64,000 nt of DNA from Bradyrhizobium ottawaense (lineage in GTDB: Bacteria; Pseudomonadota; Alphaproteobacteria; Rhizobiales; Xanthobacteraceae), in the NCBI RefSeq assembly GCF_002278135.3, contig NZ_CP029425.2:6424001-6488000 (forward strand), written 5' to 3'. Numbering within the stretch: the stretch's first letter is position 1; the number at the start of each line of letters is the position of its first letter. Shown here in pieces: positions 18,510 through 29,067 of the stretch. The notes under the pieces were generated by a model. That model had not been told where the DNA came from, did not search any database, and saw nothing but the letters and a program-made list of their open reading frames with translations. Made by a program: the position numbers and the translations under genes.

Positions 18510-19469
18510 ATGCCATCAAGCTCTTCCCCATTACCCCTTGCAATCGAGCAGGTCGCCGACGATCGCATCGCAGCGGTCCGCGCCTTCAACCGCTTCTATA
18601 CCCGCAAGCTCGGTGTGCTCGACCAGCATCTTGGGAAGAGCCCGTTCTCGCTCAGCGAGGCCCGCGTGCTCTACGAACTCGCGCATCGCGACGAGCTGGC
18701 GGCAAAGGAGATCGGAATCGAGCTTGGCCTAGATCCCGGCTATCTCAGCCGCATCGTGCAGAGCTTCGACGAAAAGGGGCTGATCACGCGCAGGCCCCTG
18801 CCCGCAGATCGCCGGCAATACCAGCTCAGCCTCACCGCCAAGGGCCGCCAGACCTACGCCAAGCTGAACCTGAGCTCGCAAAACGAGGTCGCCGCAATGC
18901 TGGCTCAGCTTTCGGCCAGCGATGCAACGCGGCTCACGCAGGCCATGGCGACCATCGAGGCCCTACTGGAGCAACGTCGAACCCAGCCTGCGGCTTTCAT
19001 GCTGCGCAGCCATCGCGTTGGCGACATGGGCTGGGTCATCTCCAGGCAGGCCGCCGCCTATGCCGCGGACTACAACTGGGACATCAGCTACGAAGCGCTG
19101 GTTGCCGAGATCTGCGCACAGTTCATCAAGAACTACGATGCCGCGCGCGAGCACTGCTGGATCGCGGAAGTGGGCGGCGAGCCCGTCGGCTCGATCTTTC
19201 TGGTCAAGGCCACCGACGAGATCGCCAAGCTGCGCCTGTTGCAGGTGGAGAAGAAAGCGCGCGGGCTCGGTGTCGGCCGTGCGCTGGTCGAGCAATGCCT
19301 CCAGGGCGCTCGCGAGCGGGGCTACGGCAAGATGACGCTGTGGACGCAGAGCATCCTGGTTGCCGCACGCGGCATCTATCAAAGCGCAGGCTTCAAGCTC
19401 GTGAAGCAAGAGAAGCACCACAGCTTCGGTGCCGATCTGGTCGGCGAGACCTGGGAGCGGGATCTGTAG
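18510..19469 (+). CDS. MarR-family regulator fused to a GNAT acetyltransferase
   Basis: A 319-residue two-domain protein. Residues about 15-150 form a winged-helix MarR domain: SLSEARVLYELAH, then the recognition region GYLSRIVQSFDEKGLI and the wing with PADRRQYQLSLT. Residues about 165-319 form a GNAT domain with the acetyl-CoA loop in RGLGVGRALVEQCL and a C-terminal GIYQSAGFKLV strand. Such fusions are known, and some act as regulators and acetyltransferases, but the small-molecule target is unknown here. The dyad just upstream suggests autoregulation. Confidence 0.88.
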   Translation: MPSSSSPLPLAIEQVADDRIAAVRAFNRFYTRKLGVLDQHLGKSPFSLSEARVLYELAHRDELAAKEIGIELGLDPGYLSRIVQSFDEKGLITRRPLPADRRQYQLSLTAKGRQTYAKLNLSSQNEVAAMLAQLSASDATRLTQAMATIEALLEQRRTQPAAFMLRSHRVGDMGWVISRQAAAYAADYNWDISYEALVAEICAQFIKNYDAAREHCWIAEVGGEPVGSIFLVKATDEIAKLRLLQVEKKARGLGVGRALVEQCLQGARERGYGKMTLWTQSILVAARGIYQSAGFKLVKQEKHHSFGADLVGETWERDL

Positions 19470-19493
19470 CGCTGTCGCTACAAGTCAGGAATC

Positions 19494-19616
19494 GTAGGGT
19501 GGGCAAAGGCGCATGAGCGCCGTGCCCACGGCCCCTGCATTGCGGACAGAGATCGTGGGCACGCTTCCGCCGTCGCTCTTCGAGCTATGGCGGACAAGTC
19601 GCTTTGCCCACCCTAC
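19494..19616 (-). repeat. repeat family A, copy 3 (long form, inverted)
   Basis: A 123-nt element with intact ends GTAGGGTGGGCAAAG and CTTTGCCCACCCTAC. Reversed, it matches copy 2 throughout and copy 1 apart from an extra module of about 33 nt. That module is itself a hairpin: TCCGCC and GGCGGA flank GCTC-gaa-GAGC. It sits between convergent genes. Confidence 0.85.
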
Positions 19617-19657
19617 GATACTGATGATGCGGAGAGCCCCCCGAGAACGATCCGCCC

Positions 19658-20221
19658 TTACACCGTCGCGCCTTGCGCCTTCGGCCTTCGCAGATGCTCG
19701 TCCAGCCGCGGCATGATCTCGACGAAATTGCACGGGCGCGTGCGGTAGTCGAGCTGAGCGGCCAGGATGCCGTCCCAGCCATCGCGGCAGGCGCCGGGCG
19801 AGCCCGGCAGGCAGAAGATGTAGGTCGCCCCCGCGACGCCGGCGGTGGCGCGGCTCTGGATCGTCGATGTCCCGATCTTGGCGTGGCTCAGCATGTGGAA
19901 GGCGATGGAAAAACCGTCCATGCGCTTCTCGAACAAGGGCTCGATCGCCTCCGGCGTGACGTCGCGTCCGGTGAAGCCGGTGCCGCCGGTCGTGATGACG
20001 ACGTCGATGCCGCTATCTGCGATCCAGCGGCGAACGACGGCGCGGATCGCCTCGACATCGTCGGTGACGATCTCGCGCGCGGCGAGACGATGGCCGGCCG
20101 CGGCTAGGCGGTCGGCAAGCGTCTGGCCGGACTTGTCATCCGCGAGCGCACGGGTGTCGGACACGGTGAGCACCGCGATGTCGAGCGGGATGAACTGTTT
20201 TGCTTCGTCGATGGAGGCCAT
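19658..20221 (-). CDS. moaB: molybdenum cofactor biosynthesis protein MoaB/Mog type
   Basis: A 187-residue MoaB/MogA-fold protein that binds or adenylates molybdopterin in molybdenum-cofactor assembly. It begins with PLDIAVLTVSDTRALADDKSG. The molybdopterin-binding loop is TTGGTGFTGRDVTPEA, followed later by FCLPGSPGACRDGWD. It is long enough for MoaB alone, without the MoaE or MoeA fusions. ATG at 20221 was chosen from the start of the conserved block. No other molybdenum gene is in the window. Confidence 0.9.
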   Translation of the reverse strand: MASIDEAKQFIPLDIAVLTVSDTRALADDKSGQTLADRLAAAGHRLAAREIVTDDVEAIRAVVRRWIADSGIDVVITTGGTGFTGRDVTPEAIEPLFEKRMDGFSIAFHMLSHAKIGTSTIQSRATAGVAGATYIFCLPGSPGACRDGWDGILAAQLDYRTRPCNFVEIMPRLDEHLRRPKAQGATV

Positions 20222-20230
20222 GATGCGTCT

Positions 20231-20369
20231 CTCGTGTCCCGGACTAGGTGCGGCGCAACAGCGCCGCGCCGCAGAGCCGGGACCCATTTAGAGGCTTGGG
20301 AGACCGGCGGTGTGGGCCCCGGCTCTGCAGCGCACCGCTGAAGTAGCGCTGCGCTGCGTCCGGGGCACG
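20231..20369. repeat. repeat family B, copy 2
   Basis: About 139 nt starting CTCGTGTCCCGGAC, with GCAGAGCCGGGACCCA, then GGCCCCGGCTCTGCAGCGC and GCGTCCGGGGCACG. It is almost the same as copy 1 in plan and in much of the sequence. It lies between moaB and the metalloprotease gene, both on the minus strand. Confidence 0.8.
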
Positions 20370-20381
20370 GCAGCGAGACTA

Positions 20382-21317
20382 CTACGTCCCGCCGCCGAAC
20401 GTGTTGCAGGCCTGGACCGTGCCCTGCTGGTAGCCGGTCATGAACCACTGCTTGCGTTGCGCCGCCGAGCCGTGGGTGAAGGAGTCAGGCACGACGCGTC
20501 CCGTGGCCTGGCGCTGCAGCGTATCGTCGCCGATCGCGCTCGCCGTGGTCAGCGCGGCGTCGATGTCGCCGGCTTCCAGGAAGTTCGGACGCTTCTTCGA
20601 CTCGCGATTGACCCAGACGCCGGACAGGCAATCGGCCTGCAATTCCACCTTCACCTGGAGCGCGTTGGCCTCCGCCTTCGAGCCCGCCTGCTGCTGCAGC
20701 CGCGTCACGCGCGGAATGATGCCGAGCAGGTTCTGGATGTGATGGCCGGCTTCGTGCGCGATGATGTAGGCTGTGGTGAAGTTGCAGGCGGACTTGCCGG
20801 AGCAGCCGCGGAAGCGCGTCTCGACCTCGCGGAAGAACGAGGTGTCGAGGAAGATGGTACGATCCGGCGGACAATAGAACGGCCCCATCGCCGACTCTGC
20901 CCGGCCGCAGCGGCCGCCATTGGTGACGTTGCGGAAGAGCACGACCTTCGGCCCGGTGTAGGACTGGCCCGAGGCCTGGAAGATCTCGCTCCAGCGGTCG
21001 TCGATCTCGCCGAGAATGCCGGAGATCATGCTGCCCATCTCGTCGGTCGGGGCGCCGCGCTTGGCGGTCGAAGACGACTGGCGATCGGTCTGGTAGCTCG
21101 GCGCCTGGCCGCCGCCGGTGAGGATCTCGGCGCCGCCGATCAGGATGCGCGGATCGATGCCGAAGGCGTAGCCGACGAGGCCAAGCACGATGATGGTGCC
21201 GATGCCGAGCCCGCCGCCGCCCATCGGAAGGCCGAACCCGCCTCCGCCACCGCCGCCTCCACCATCGTCGCGACGATCCTCGATGTCGTCGCTGCGGCGG
21301 AAATCATCGTAGCGCAT
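20382..21317 (-). CDS. YpfJ-family neutral zinc metallopeptidase
   Basis: A 311-residue membrane-anchored zinc protease-like protein. The N-terminus is charged and Gly-rich (residues 19-36). One transmembrane helix follows at about 38-53, then the catalytic region with HEAGH (188-192) in AYIIAHEAGHHIQNLLG. The downstream SNQQE-like part, containing ELQADCLSGVW, supplies the third metal ligand. The substrate is not known for this family. It is divergent from ccrM across 413 nt carrying several repeats. Confidence 0.88.
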   Translation of the reverse strand: MRYDDFRRSDDIEDRRDDGGGGGGGGGFGLPMGGGGLGIGTIIVLGLVGYAFGIDPRILIGGAEILTGGGQAPSYQTDRQSSSTAKRGAPTDEMGSMISGILGEIDDRWSEIFQASGQSYTGPKVVLFRNVTNGGRCGRAESAMGPFYCPPDRTIFLDTSFFREVETRFRGCSGKSACNFTTAYIIAHEAGHHIQNLLGIIPRVTRLQQQAGSKAEANALQVKVELQADCLSGVWVNRESKKRPNFLEAGDIDAALTTASAIGDDTLQRQATGRVVPDSFTHGSAAQRKQWFMTGYQQGTVQACNTFGGGT

Positions 21318-21423
21318 GGCGGGTTTCCCTCAGTCGTCGATTGGCATCATTTGGGCGCAGAAGCGCGAAAGCTCAACGCGCCACACACGTAAAATTTCCG
21401 TTGCTTTTATCAATATCTCGCTC

Positions 21424-21436
21424 GGCAATTATTGCC
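21424..21436 (+). promoter_or_regulatory. palindrome GGCAATTATTGCC
   Basis: A perfect 13-bp dyad, about 107 nt upstream of the metalloprotease start and 295 nt upstream of ccrM. It could be an operator for either gene; no binding protein is identified. Confidence 0.35.
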
Positions 21437-21459
21437 TAGTGCGACAGCATGCCGATGCC

Positions 21460-21496
21460 AGCAATTTTTTCCGAGGGTCGAGCAATTTTTTCCGAG
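21460..21496 (+). repeat. two 16-nt direct repeats, 21-bp period
   Basis: AGCAATTTTTTCCGAG occurs at 21460-21475 and again at 21481-21496. The 21-bp spacing is two helical turns, which would place a bound protein on the same face twice. Confidence 0.7.
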
Positions 21497-21633
21497 AGAA
21501 ATTTGGCGCCTTTTTGGAGCCATGATCGCTCCCGCAACGCGACGAAACGCGAAATACACTGCAAAACACGGCGAGTGCGCGCAGTGAACCGCACGCGGGG
21601 AGCGATGCGAGGCCTGCTCACGAAAGCGGCGGG

Positions 21634-21648
21634 TTAAGTCGATTTTTA
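21634..21648 (+). promoter_or_regulatory. CtrA-like box TTAA-N7-TTTA upstream of ccrM
   Basis: The CtrA consensus is TTAA-N7-TTAA. This site has one mismatch and lies 82 nt before the ccrM ATG. In Caulobacter ccrM transcription is driven by CtrA, so the position is sensible. Confidence 0.5.
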
Positions 21649-21711
21649 CTTTGCCGCTTCATTGTAACGATCAGTCGGTTGTTTGGTCCCGCGTCGCCGA
21701 CAGCGTCGCCT

Positions 21712-22861
<1,150 letters not shown>

Positions 22862-22872
22862 TCCTCTCCGCC

Positions 22873-22975
22873 GTCATTCCGGGGCTCGCGAAGCGAGAAC
22901 CCGGAATCCACCCAACCACAGCACATGCGGCCCAATGGATTCCGGGCTCGCGCAAGAGGCGCGCCCCGGAATGAC
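22873..22975. repeat. repeat family C, copy 1
   Basis: A palindromic unit of 103 nt bounded by GTCATTCCGGGGC and GCCCCGGAATGAC. Inside are the pair ACCCGGAATCCA and TGGATTCCGGGC. It follows ccrM directly and resembles copies at 41555 and 47268. Confidence 0.85.
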
Positions 22976-23048
22976 AGCAGTGGTGGTTGAATGCCGCCCC
23001 CGCCAGGACTAGATTCGCCCGATCAGCCCCGTCCTGACGGTGGGCCCC

Positions 23049-23375
23049 ATGCGACGACAGTCCGAGACATTGCTGCTGGTGCCGCTGCTGCCGATCTTCC
23101 TGCTCGGCATGTTTCCGATGTTCCTGATCGCCCTGCTCGGATTCTTCGGCCTCGCGCTGTTCGGCGTGCTCGTGATCTCTGTCGGGCTCGCCAGCAGCAA
23201 CGAGGCGCACGACAATTTCAATCACGACGTCATCGTTCACGGCTACGCACGCGGATCGGAGCGCGCGGCGCGAGCCTCCGACATGCATCTGGCCACGCGG
23301 CTCGGGCTGCGGCTGGAAGCGGTCGGCGCCGCGATGGTCGTTACGGCGGCAATTGGCCTTTGTTACGCCGGCTGA
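23049..23375 (+). CDS. small two-helix membrane protein, unknown
   Basis: A 108-residue protein that I do not recognise. A strongly hydrophobic stretch at about 8-48 (two closely spaced helices, rich in Leu, Phe and Pro-Met) is followed by a soluble segment with Asn/His/Arg residues and a final hydrophobic helix at about 90-106. Codon use looks like its neighbours and no other frame here is better. An in-frame GTG at 23040 could add three residues. The gene is plausible but unproven. Confidence 0.5.
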   Translation: MRRQSETLLLVPLLPIFLLGMFPMFLIALLGFFGLALFGVLVISVGLASSNEAHDNFNHDVIVHGYARGSERAARASDMHLATRLGLRLEAVGAAMVVTAAIGLCYAG

Positions 23376-23499
23376 TCTGCGTGGCGCGCAGATACCGCCC
23401 GGCAAACTCGCCGGTTGCCCTCCCGCAACGGGTTCAGGCAAGACAGGCCGCACGGCAATGACGCTGCGTCCGCGCCTTGCAAAAACACTGGGGAGATCG

Positions 23500-24186
23500 A
23501 TGCTCAAATTCTATTTCAACGGATCGCCGAACCCGACCAAGGTCGCGCTTTTTCTGGAGGAGTCCGGCCTGCCCTTCGAGCCGGTGAAGATCGACACCCG
23601 CAAAGGCGAGCAGTTCACGGCCGAATTCCTCAAGATCAATCCGAATGCCAAGGTCCCGGCGATCGACGATGGCGGCACCATCGTGTTCGACAGCAACGCC
23701 ATCCTGCTCTATCTCGCCGAGAAGACCGGCAAGTTCCTGCCCGCCGCGAGCGTGCGCGGCGAGACGCTGTCATGGCTGATGTTCATCGCAACCGGCGTCG
23801 GGCCGTATTCGGGTCAGGCCGTGCATTTCAAGCATTTTGCGCCAAAGGACCAGAACCACGATTACGCCCATAACCGCTACCAGTACGAGACGGATCGCCA
23901 CTACAAGGTTCTCGACGGTCACCTCAAAGGGCGCAGCTACATGGTTGGCGACAGCTATTCCATCGTCGACATGGCGCTGTGGGGCTGGGCGCGGATGCTG
24001 CCGTTCAAGCTCGGCGACGACGCCTTCGCGCGCTACCCCAACGTGAAGCGGCTGGTGGACGAGATCTCGGCACGGCCGGCGGCGGCACGCGCGATCGCGC
24101 TGAAGGACAAGTTCACCTTCAAGGCCGAGATGGACGACGAGGCCCGCGCCAACATGTTCAAGCACATGGCGACCAAGGTCGCCTGA
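23500..24186 (+). CDS. glutathione S-transferase family protein
   Basis: A 228-residue two-domain GST. The N-terminal thioredoxin-like domain (1-80) starts LKFYFNGSPNPTKVALFLEE and includes the cis-proline and Glu/Ser glutathione site in NAKVPAIDDGG-TIVFDSNAIL. The C-terminal helical domain has the conserved YSIVDMALWGWARML segment. It resembles the Nu/YfcG-type and YghU-like bacterial GSTs. ATG at 23500 is preceded by GGGGAGA. A Rho-independent terminator follows. Substrate unknown. Confidence 0.9.
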   Translation: MLKFYFNGSPNPTKVALFLEESGLPFEPVKIDTRKGEQFTAEFLKINPNAKVPAIDDGGTIVFDSNAILLYLAEKTGKFLPAASVRGETLSWLMFIATGVGPYSGQAVHFKHFAPKDQNHDYAHNRYQYETDRHYKVLDGHLKGRSYMVGDSYSIVDMALWGWARMLPFKLGDDAFARYPNVKRLVDEISARPAAARAIALKDKFTFKAEMDDEARANMFKHMATKVA

Positions 24187-24208
24187 TCGCACCGCGCCGT
24201 TCTTTTCA

Positions 24209-24234
24209 GGCCACGCGCATGCGCGTGGCCTTTT
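24209..24234 (+). terminator. Rho-independent terminator after the GST gene
   Basis: The 22-nt perfect palindrome at 24209-24230 (arms GGCCACGCGCA and TGCGCGTGGCC) is followed by TTTT. It begins 22 nt after the GST stop and lies between convergent genes. On the other strand there is no T-run, so it reads rightwards only. Confidence 0.8.
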
Positions 24235-24245
24235 GCGTTTGAGAT

Positions 24246-26255
24246 TCAGGCGGCGTGGACCGAGTTCAGGAACTTGGCCACTTCGAGCTTGAGGCGGTTG
24301 CTGTCGGCCGACAGCGAGCGCGCCGCCGACAGCACCTGCGATGAGGCCGATCCGGTTTCGGAGGCGCCACGCTGCACGTCGCCGATGTTGGACGACACCC
24401 TCTGCGTGCCATGGGCCGCCTGCTGGACGTTGCGGGAAATCTCCTGCGTCGCCGCGCCCTGCTGCTCCACGGCGGCCGCGACCGTCGACGAAATCTCCGA
24501 CAGCCGCTCGATGGTGCCACTGATCTCCCTGATGGAGCCGACAGATTCCTCCGTCGCGGCCTGGATGCCGGAGACCTGCTGGGCGATCTCGCCGGTGGCC
24601 TTCGCAGTCTGCTCCGCGAGCGCCTTGACCTCGGAGGCGACCACGGCAAAGCCGCGGCCGGCTTCACCCGCGCGCGCCGCCTCGATGGTGGCGTTCAGCG
24701 CCAGGAGGTTGGTCTGGCCGGCGATGGTGCTGATCAGCTCGACCACGTCGCCGATCCGCGCGGCGGCCTTGGAGAGCGCGCCGACGCGGTCGTTGGTCCT
24801 GCTCGCCTGACCGACGGCCTCGACCGCGATACGGGCGGATTCCTGCACCTGGCGGGCGATCTCCGACACCGAGGAGGAGAGCTCCTCGGTCGCCGAGGCA
24901 ACCGCCTGCACATTGGCCGAGGCCTCCTGCGAGGCGCTGGCGACCTCCGTTGACAGGTCCTGGGCCCGCGAGGCGGTCGTGGTCAAGGTGCCGGCGGAGG
25001 CTTCGAGCTCGTTCGATGCCGACGACACGGTGTTCACGATCTCGCCGACCGCCTGCTCGAACTGATCGGCGAGCCTGACCATGTCCTTCTTGCGGCTTTC
25101 CGCCTGCCGCGCCTCGACCTCGGTCTGCTCGGCGCGCAGTCGCTCGGTCTCGACCATGTTGTCCTTGAACACCTGGATCGCCTTGGCCATGTCGCCGATC
25201 TCGTCGGTCTTGCCGCGGCCGGGGATCTCGACCTCGAGATTGCCGCCCGCGATCAGCCCCATCGCGCGCGTCATCGAGGCCAGGGGACCGACGATGCCGC
25301 GGGCGATCAGGAAGGCGACGATGCAGCCGAACAGGACGGCGAGGCCACCGGCGATCTCCTGAATGGTCGTGGTGCCCGCGATCACGGCTTCGGCGGTCGT
25401 ACGCGATTCCTGATAGTCCTTCTTCAGGGTCGCTTCCGCGGCCTTGAGCCTGCCGACGCTGTCGACGATGAGGGGCGCGAGGCTCTTGTGGTAGATCTCG
25501 TCGGCCTGAAGCATCGCGGCGGACGTCGTCTCGAACGCCGATTTGTAGATTCCGAGCGAGGTCTTCACCGGCGCGAGCGTGGAGCGCAATTCCGCCGCCT
25601 GCGGGCTCTTTTCGAGAGCCGCGAGCCGCTGCGCCGCCCTGTCTACGCTCGCCCTGAAATTCGCGGGTCCCTGCGCGTCGCGCAGCGCCAGGAAACGCCA
25701 GTTCGCGACCCGAACAAGGAGGATCCTGGATTCGAGGTCGGCGACGAGGGCCGCGGTGTCTTCGTCGACGGCGGCGCGCGCCGCATCGACCAGCTTGCCC
25801 ATCTTGACGGCCAGCTCCTCGCCGCTCGGCAGCAACGTCGCCTTGCCCGTTCTCGCCTCGTTGACGGCGTCGCCGAGATTGTCACGCAGGCGTCGCATCT
25901 TGGCAATGTCGTCGATGAGGCCGTTGTAGAGCGCTCGTCGATCCTCCGAGAGCGTCCCCTTGGCGCCGACCCGCAACAGCTCGGTCGCCGCGGTTTCCCG
26001 CTCTTGCGCCTCCTTCATCGCGGGCTCGTTGGCGTCGTAGACGTAACGCAGATTGGCCCGCTGGATCGCCTGAAGCTGGGTCGATATCTCCAAAACCCGC
26101 GCCGTGCTGTCCGAAAGTGCGGATTGTCTTGCGACCTGATCCTGCACCGCCCGCAAATTCCAGACGGCAACCACCGCCATCACGAGACCAACCACCACCA
26201 AGGCCATGAAGCCTGCGTACAGGCGTCCCCTGATCCGCAAACGAAACTTCGGCAT
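24246..26255 (-). CDS. methyl-accepting chemotaxis protein
   Basis: A 669-residue chemoreceptor. The first membrane helix is at about 13-32. A periplasmic helical ligand domain runs to about residue 290, and the second helix at about 297-317 contains [24 protein letters not shown] domain begins [24 protein letters not shown]. The signalling domain has the hairpin tip [33 protein letters not shown] core that contacts CheA and CheW. The ligand cannot be told. An in-frame GTG at 26261 is an alternative start. No che genes are nearby, so it is an orphan receptor. Confidence 0.94.
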   Translation of the reverse strand: MPKFRLRIRGRLYAGFMALVVVGLVMAVVAVWNLRAVQDQVARQSALSDSTARVLEISTQLQAIQRANLRYVYDANEPAMKEAQERETAATELLRVGAKGTLSEDRRALYNGLIDDIAKMRRLRDNLGDAVNEARTGKATLLPSGEELAVKMGKLVDAARAAVDEDTAALVADLESRILLVRVANWRFLALRDAQGPANFRASVDRAAQRLAALEKSPQAAELRSTLAPVKTSLGIYKSAFETTSAAMLQADEIYHKSLAPLIVDSVGRLKAAEATLKKDYQESRTTAEAVIAGTTTIQEIAGGLAVLFGCIVAFLIARGIVGPLASMTRAMGLIAGGNLEVEIPGRGKTDEIGDMAKAIQVFKDNMVETERLRAEQTEVEARQAESRKKDMVRLADQFEQAVGEIVNTVSSASNELEASAGTLTTTASRAQDLSTEVASASQEASANVQAVASATEELSSSVSEIARQVQESARIAVEAVGQASRTNDRVGALSKAAARIGDVVELISTIAGQTNLLALNATIEAARAGEAGRGFAVVASEVKALAEQTAKATGEIAQQVSGIQAATEESVGSIREISGTIERLSEISSTVAAAVEQQGAATQEISRNVQQAAHGTQRVSSNIGDVQRGASETGSASSQVLSAARSLSADSNRLKLEVAKFLNSVHAA

Positions 26256-26520
26256 TCCCACTGTCCACCCAGATGCATTTCACTTCGAGCGGCCGAACAA
26301 TTCCGGCAAATCGTCACGACCACCCTGGCAGCCGCGTGTCTTTGCGACCCACGCTGCACTGCGACACAATGGGGGACACTCGTTAATTGAACCTTCAAAT
26401 TTTTCGCGCGATCTGGATCTGCGGGCGCGAAAACTGCTGCTTTTGTCAGCAGCTATGCAAAGTTCGCGTACGAATCCCGAGCGGGATGCGCAGAGCTGCA
26501 TGCGTTCACAGGACGAACGA

Positions 26521-29067
26521 CTATTGGGCGCCAGCCTGCTGCAATTTGCCGAGCGCGTGCTCGACCACTTCCAGCGTGTACGGCTTCTGAACCACCGGCG
26601 CCGAGGCCAGATCCACCGGAAGCGGCGCGCGCTCGCCATAGCCGGTTGCGAAGATGAAGGGCACGCCGATCTCCTTCAGCTTCTGCGCCACCTTGATGCT
26701 GCTCTCGCTGCCGAGGTTGGGATCGAGCAGGGCAAAGCTCGGCCGGGTCCGCTCGATCGAGCGCAGCGCCTGGTCGACGGTCGCGGCGGTGTCGACATGA
26801 CGCGCGCCGAGATCGAGCAGGATGACCTCCGCCGCCATTGCGATGATCAGATTGTCCTCGACGATCAGCGCGGTCTCGGAGATCCGGGGTCGGCTGGACT
26901 GCTGTTCCTCAAGACGCATGGCGGCTCCTGCTATCGACGGCACCAGCTCGACGAAATTGGGGGGAATGACGAACGTCGCCTGCACGCCCAGAAGGTCGAA
27001 GCGGATTTCGGCATCGCCCTTGAGATCGAACGGCACCGAGCGCTCGATGATCGTGGTGCCGAAGCCACGCCGCGACGGTGGCTGCACCGGTGGGCCGCCG
27101 CTTTCCTTCCATTCGATCACGAGGCTCGACGAGGGATCGAGGCGCCAGACCACCTCGACGCTGCCGGTGGAATCGGCGAGCGCGCCGTATTTGGCGGAAT
27201 TGGTCATCATCTCGTGGACAACGAGAGCCAGCGTGGCAAACGCCTTGGGATCGAGCGCGACGTCCGGCCCGCCCATCTTCACCCGGCCTGCGCGCCCCCC
27301 GAGATAGGCGCCGGCTTCGGATTCGAGGAGGGTCCGCAGTGCCACCGGCGCCCAGTTCAGGTTGGTGATCTGGTCGTGGGCGCGGGCCAGCGCCTGGATG
27401 CGACCGCCGAGAACGCTCGCAAACTCCTCCACGCTCATCGCCGTGTCCTTGCTCTGCGCCACCAGCGCGCGGACCAGGCTCAGGATGTTGCGGACGCGGT
27501 GATTGAGCTCGGCGATCATCAGCTCCTGCCGCTCCTGCGCGCCGCGGCGCTCGCGCGCGGCGAGGTCGGACAATTGCAGGATCACTTCCAGCAGTGTGAC
27601 GCGCAGACTCTCGGCGATGCGGATGTCCGCTGCCGACCACGGTTTCGACTGGCCCGCCACGGTCTCCTGCCAGAGCTCGAAGCTCTTGCGCGGCGTCAGG
27701 CGCGGCCCGTTCGGACCTTCGTCATAGATCTTGTCGGGAGCGCCGGCCCAGTTCACCGCCCGCGTGACCTCGCGCCGGAAGAAGATCAGGCAGTCGCGCG
27801 GGGTCCGTGAGATCGGAATGGCGAGAAAACCCGCCGCGCGGTCGCGAAAAGCCTGGCCAGCGGCATAGACCTTGGCGATCTCGGCGCTGGCGAAGATCCG
27901 GCCCGGCGAGGTCCGGTTGATGAAGGCGACGAGGTCCTTCACCTCGTCTTCGGTCGGCGTGTCTCCCTCGAGGGCGATCTTGTTGTCGGACCAGACCGCG
28001 ACGCCGTCGCAGTCGATCATCTTGCGGTAATCGCCGAGAAAGTCGACGATCGCGCGGCGGCTGTGGTCGTGCGAAGCAGCGATCTCGATCAAGCGCTCCT
28101 GGACCTGGTGGGCCCGCGCCTCATAGGCGACATCGCCCTCGCGCTCGCGTCCCTCGACGATCCAGGAAAACATCTGCCCGAACAGCTCGGAGGCCGTACG
28201 CTTGTCGAACGAAATGTACCGCGGCGAATAATGATGACAGGCGAACAGACCCCACAGCTTGCCATCGCGCAGGATCGATACCGACATCGAGGCGGCCACC
28301 CCCATGTTGCGCAGATATTCGATATGGATCGGCGAGACCGAGCGCAGCACGCTCATCGAAAGGTCGAGCAATCCCGCATTGTGCGTGGCGGTCGACATCA
28401 GGGCAGCCGACCTGGCGTTGACGTCGGCAATGATGCGCAGCCAGTTGCGCTGGTAGAGGGCGCGCGCCTGCCTTGGGATATCCGATGCAGGATAACGCAG
28501 GCCGAGGAAGGATTCGAGCCCTGCTTCCGCGGTCTCGGCGATCACCTCGCCCGATCCGTCCGGGTGAAACTGGTAGACCATGACGCGATCGAATCCGGTC
28601 AGCACCTTGAGCTGACGCGCGGCCTCCCGCGCGAGCTCGGTCATGCCGCGCGTCTTGCGGATCCGTTCGAGCATCAGGCGGACGAGCTCGCCGGAATTGA
28701 CGCCGGGCTCGTGGACGCTCGGCTCCGCCTCGACGATGAGGTAGACGCCGGAGAAATGGATCGACAGATCGTAAAGCGGTTTGCTGGCCTGGAGCTCGAC
28801 GCCGAACAGGCGCTCGGTCGCATCCGGCCCACTCAAATAGTCGACGCGACCGCGGATGGTCTCGACAGCGGCTTCGGAGATGGCGCTCGTCAACGGCTGC
28901 TGGAGCAGATCGGCGACGTCGCTTCCGAGAAAGCTGCCGACATTGTCCGAGGCCATGCAGATCGTGAAATCCGAGAGCACAGCGAGCATGAAGCCAAACG
29001 GCTGCACGCTGCCGGGAATGTGGATCGGCTCGCGATCGCAATTGGTGAGATTGACCGCCTCGTTCAT
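26521..29067 (-). CDS. bphP: bacteriophytochrome: PAS-GAF-PHY, HWE histidine kinase, receiver
   Basis: An 848-residue red/far-red light sensor. C10 in LTNCDREPIHIPGS is the biliverdin attachment site of bacterial phytochromes. The GAF domain has the DIP motif at 196-198 within ASDIPRQAR. The PHY tongue shows PRKSF at 459-463. The kinase is of the HWE/HisKA2 kind, with the phospho-accepting H523 in ELNHRVRNILSLVRAL and the IEWKESGGP motif near 651-659. A C-terminal receiver domain (about 733-845) has its phospho-acceptor D782 in FALLDPNLG. The ATG overlaps the stop of the upstream bphO remnant as ATGA, so the pair was one operon. Confidence 0.95.
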   Translation of the reverse strand: MNEAVNLTNCDREPIHIPGSVQPFGFMLAVLSDFTICMASDNVGSFLGSDVADLLQQPLTSAISEAAVETIRGRVDYLSGPDATERLFGVELQASKPLYDLSIHFSGVYLIVEAEPSVHEPGVNSGELVRLMLERIRKTRGMTELAREAARQLKVLTGFDRVMVYQFHPDGSGEVIAETAEAGLESFLGLRYPASDIPRQARALYQRNWLRIIADVNARSAALMSTATHNAGLLDLSMSVLRSVSPIHIEYLRNMGVAASMSVSILRDGKLWGLFACHHYSPRYISFDKRTASELFGQMFSWIVEGREREGDVAYEARAHQVQERLIEIAASHDHSRRAIVDFLGDYRKMIDCDGVAVWSDNKIALEGDTPTEDEVKDLVAFINRTSPGRIFASAEIAKVYAAGQAFRDRAAGFLAIPISRTPRDCLIFFRREVTRAVNWAGAPDKIYDEGPNGPRLTPRKSFELWQETVAGQSKPWSAADIRIAESLRVTLLEVILQLSDLAARERRGAQERQELMIAELNHRVRNILSLVRALVAQSKDTAMSVEEFASVLGGRIQALARAHDQITNLNWAPVALRTLLESEAGAYLGGRAGRVKMGGPDVALDPKAFATLALVVHEMMTNSAKYGALADSTGSVEVVWRLDPSSSLVIEWKESGGPPVQPPSRRGFGTTIIERSVPFDLKGDAEIRFDLLGVQATFVIPPNFVELVPSIAGAAMRLEEQQSSRPRISETALIVEDNLIIAMAAEVILLDLGARHVDTAATVDQALRSIERTRPSFALLDPNLGSESSIKVAQKLKEIGVPFIFATGYGERAPLPVDLASAPVVQKPYTLEVVEHALGKLQQAGAQ

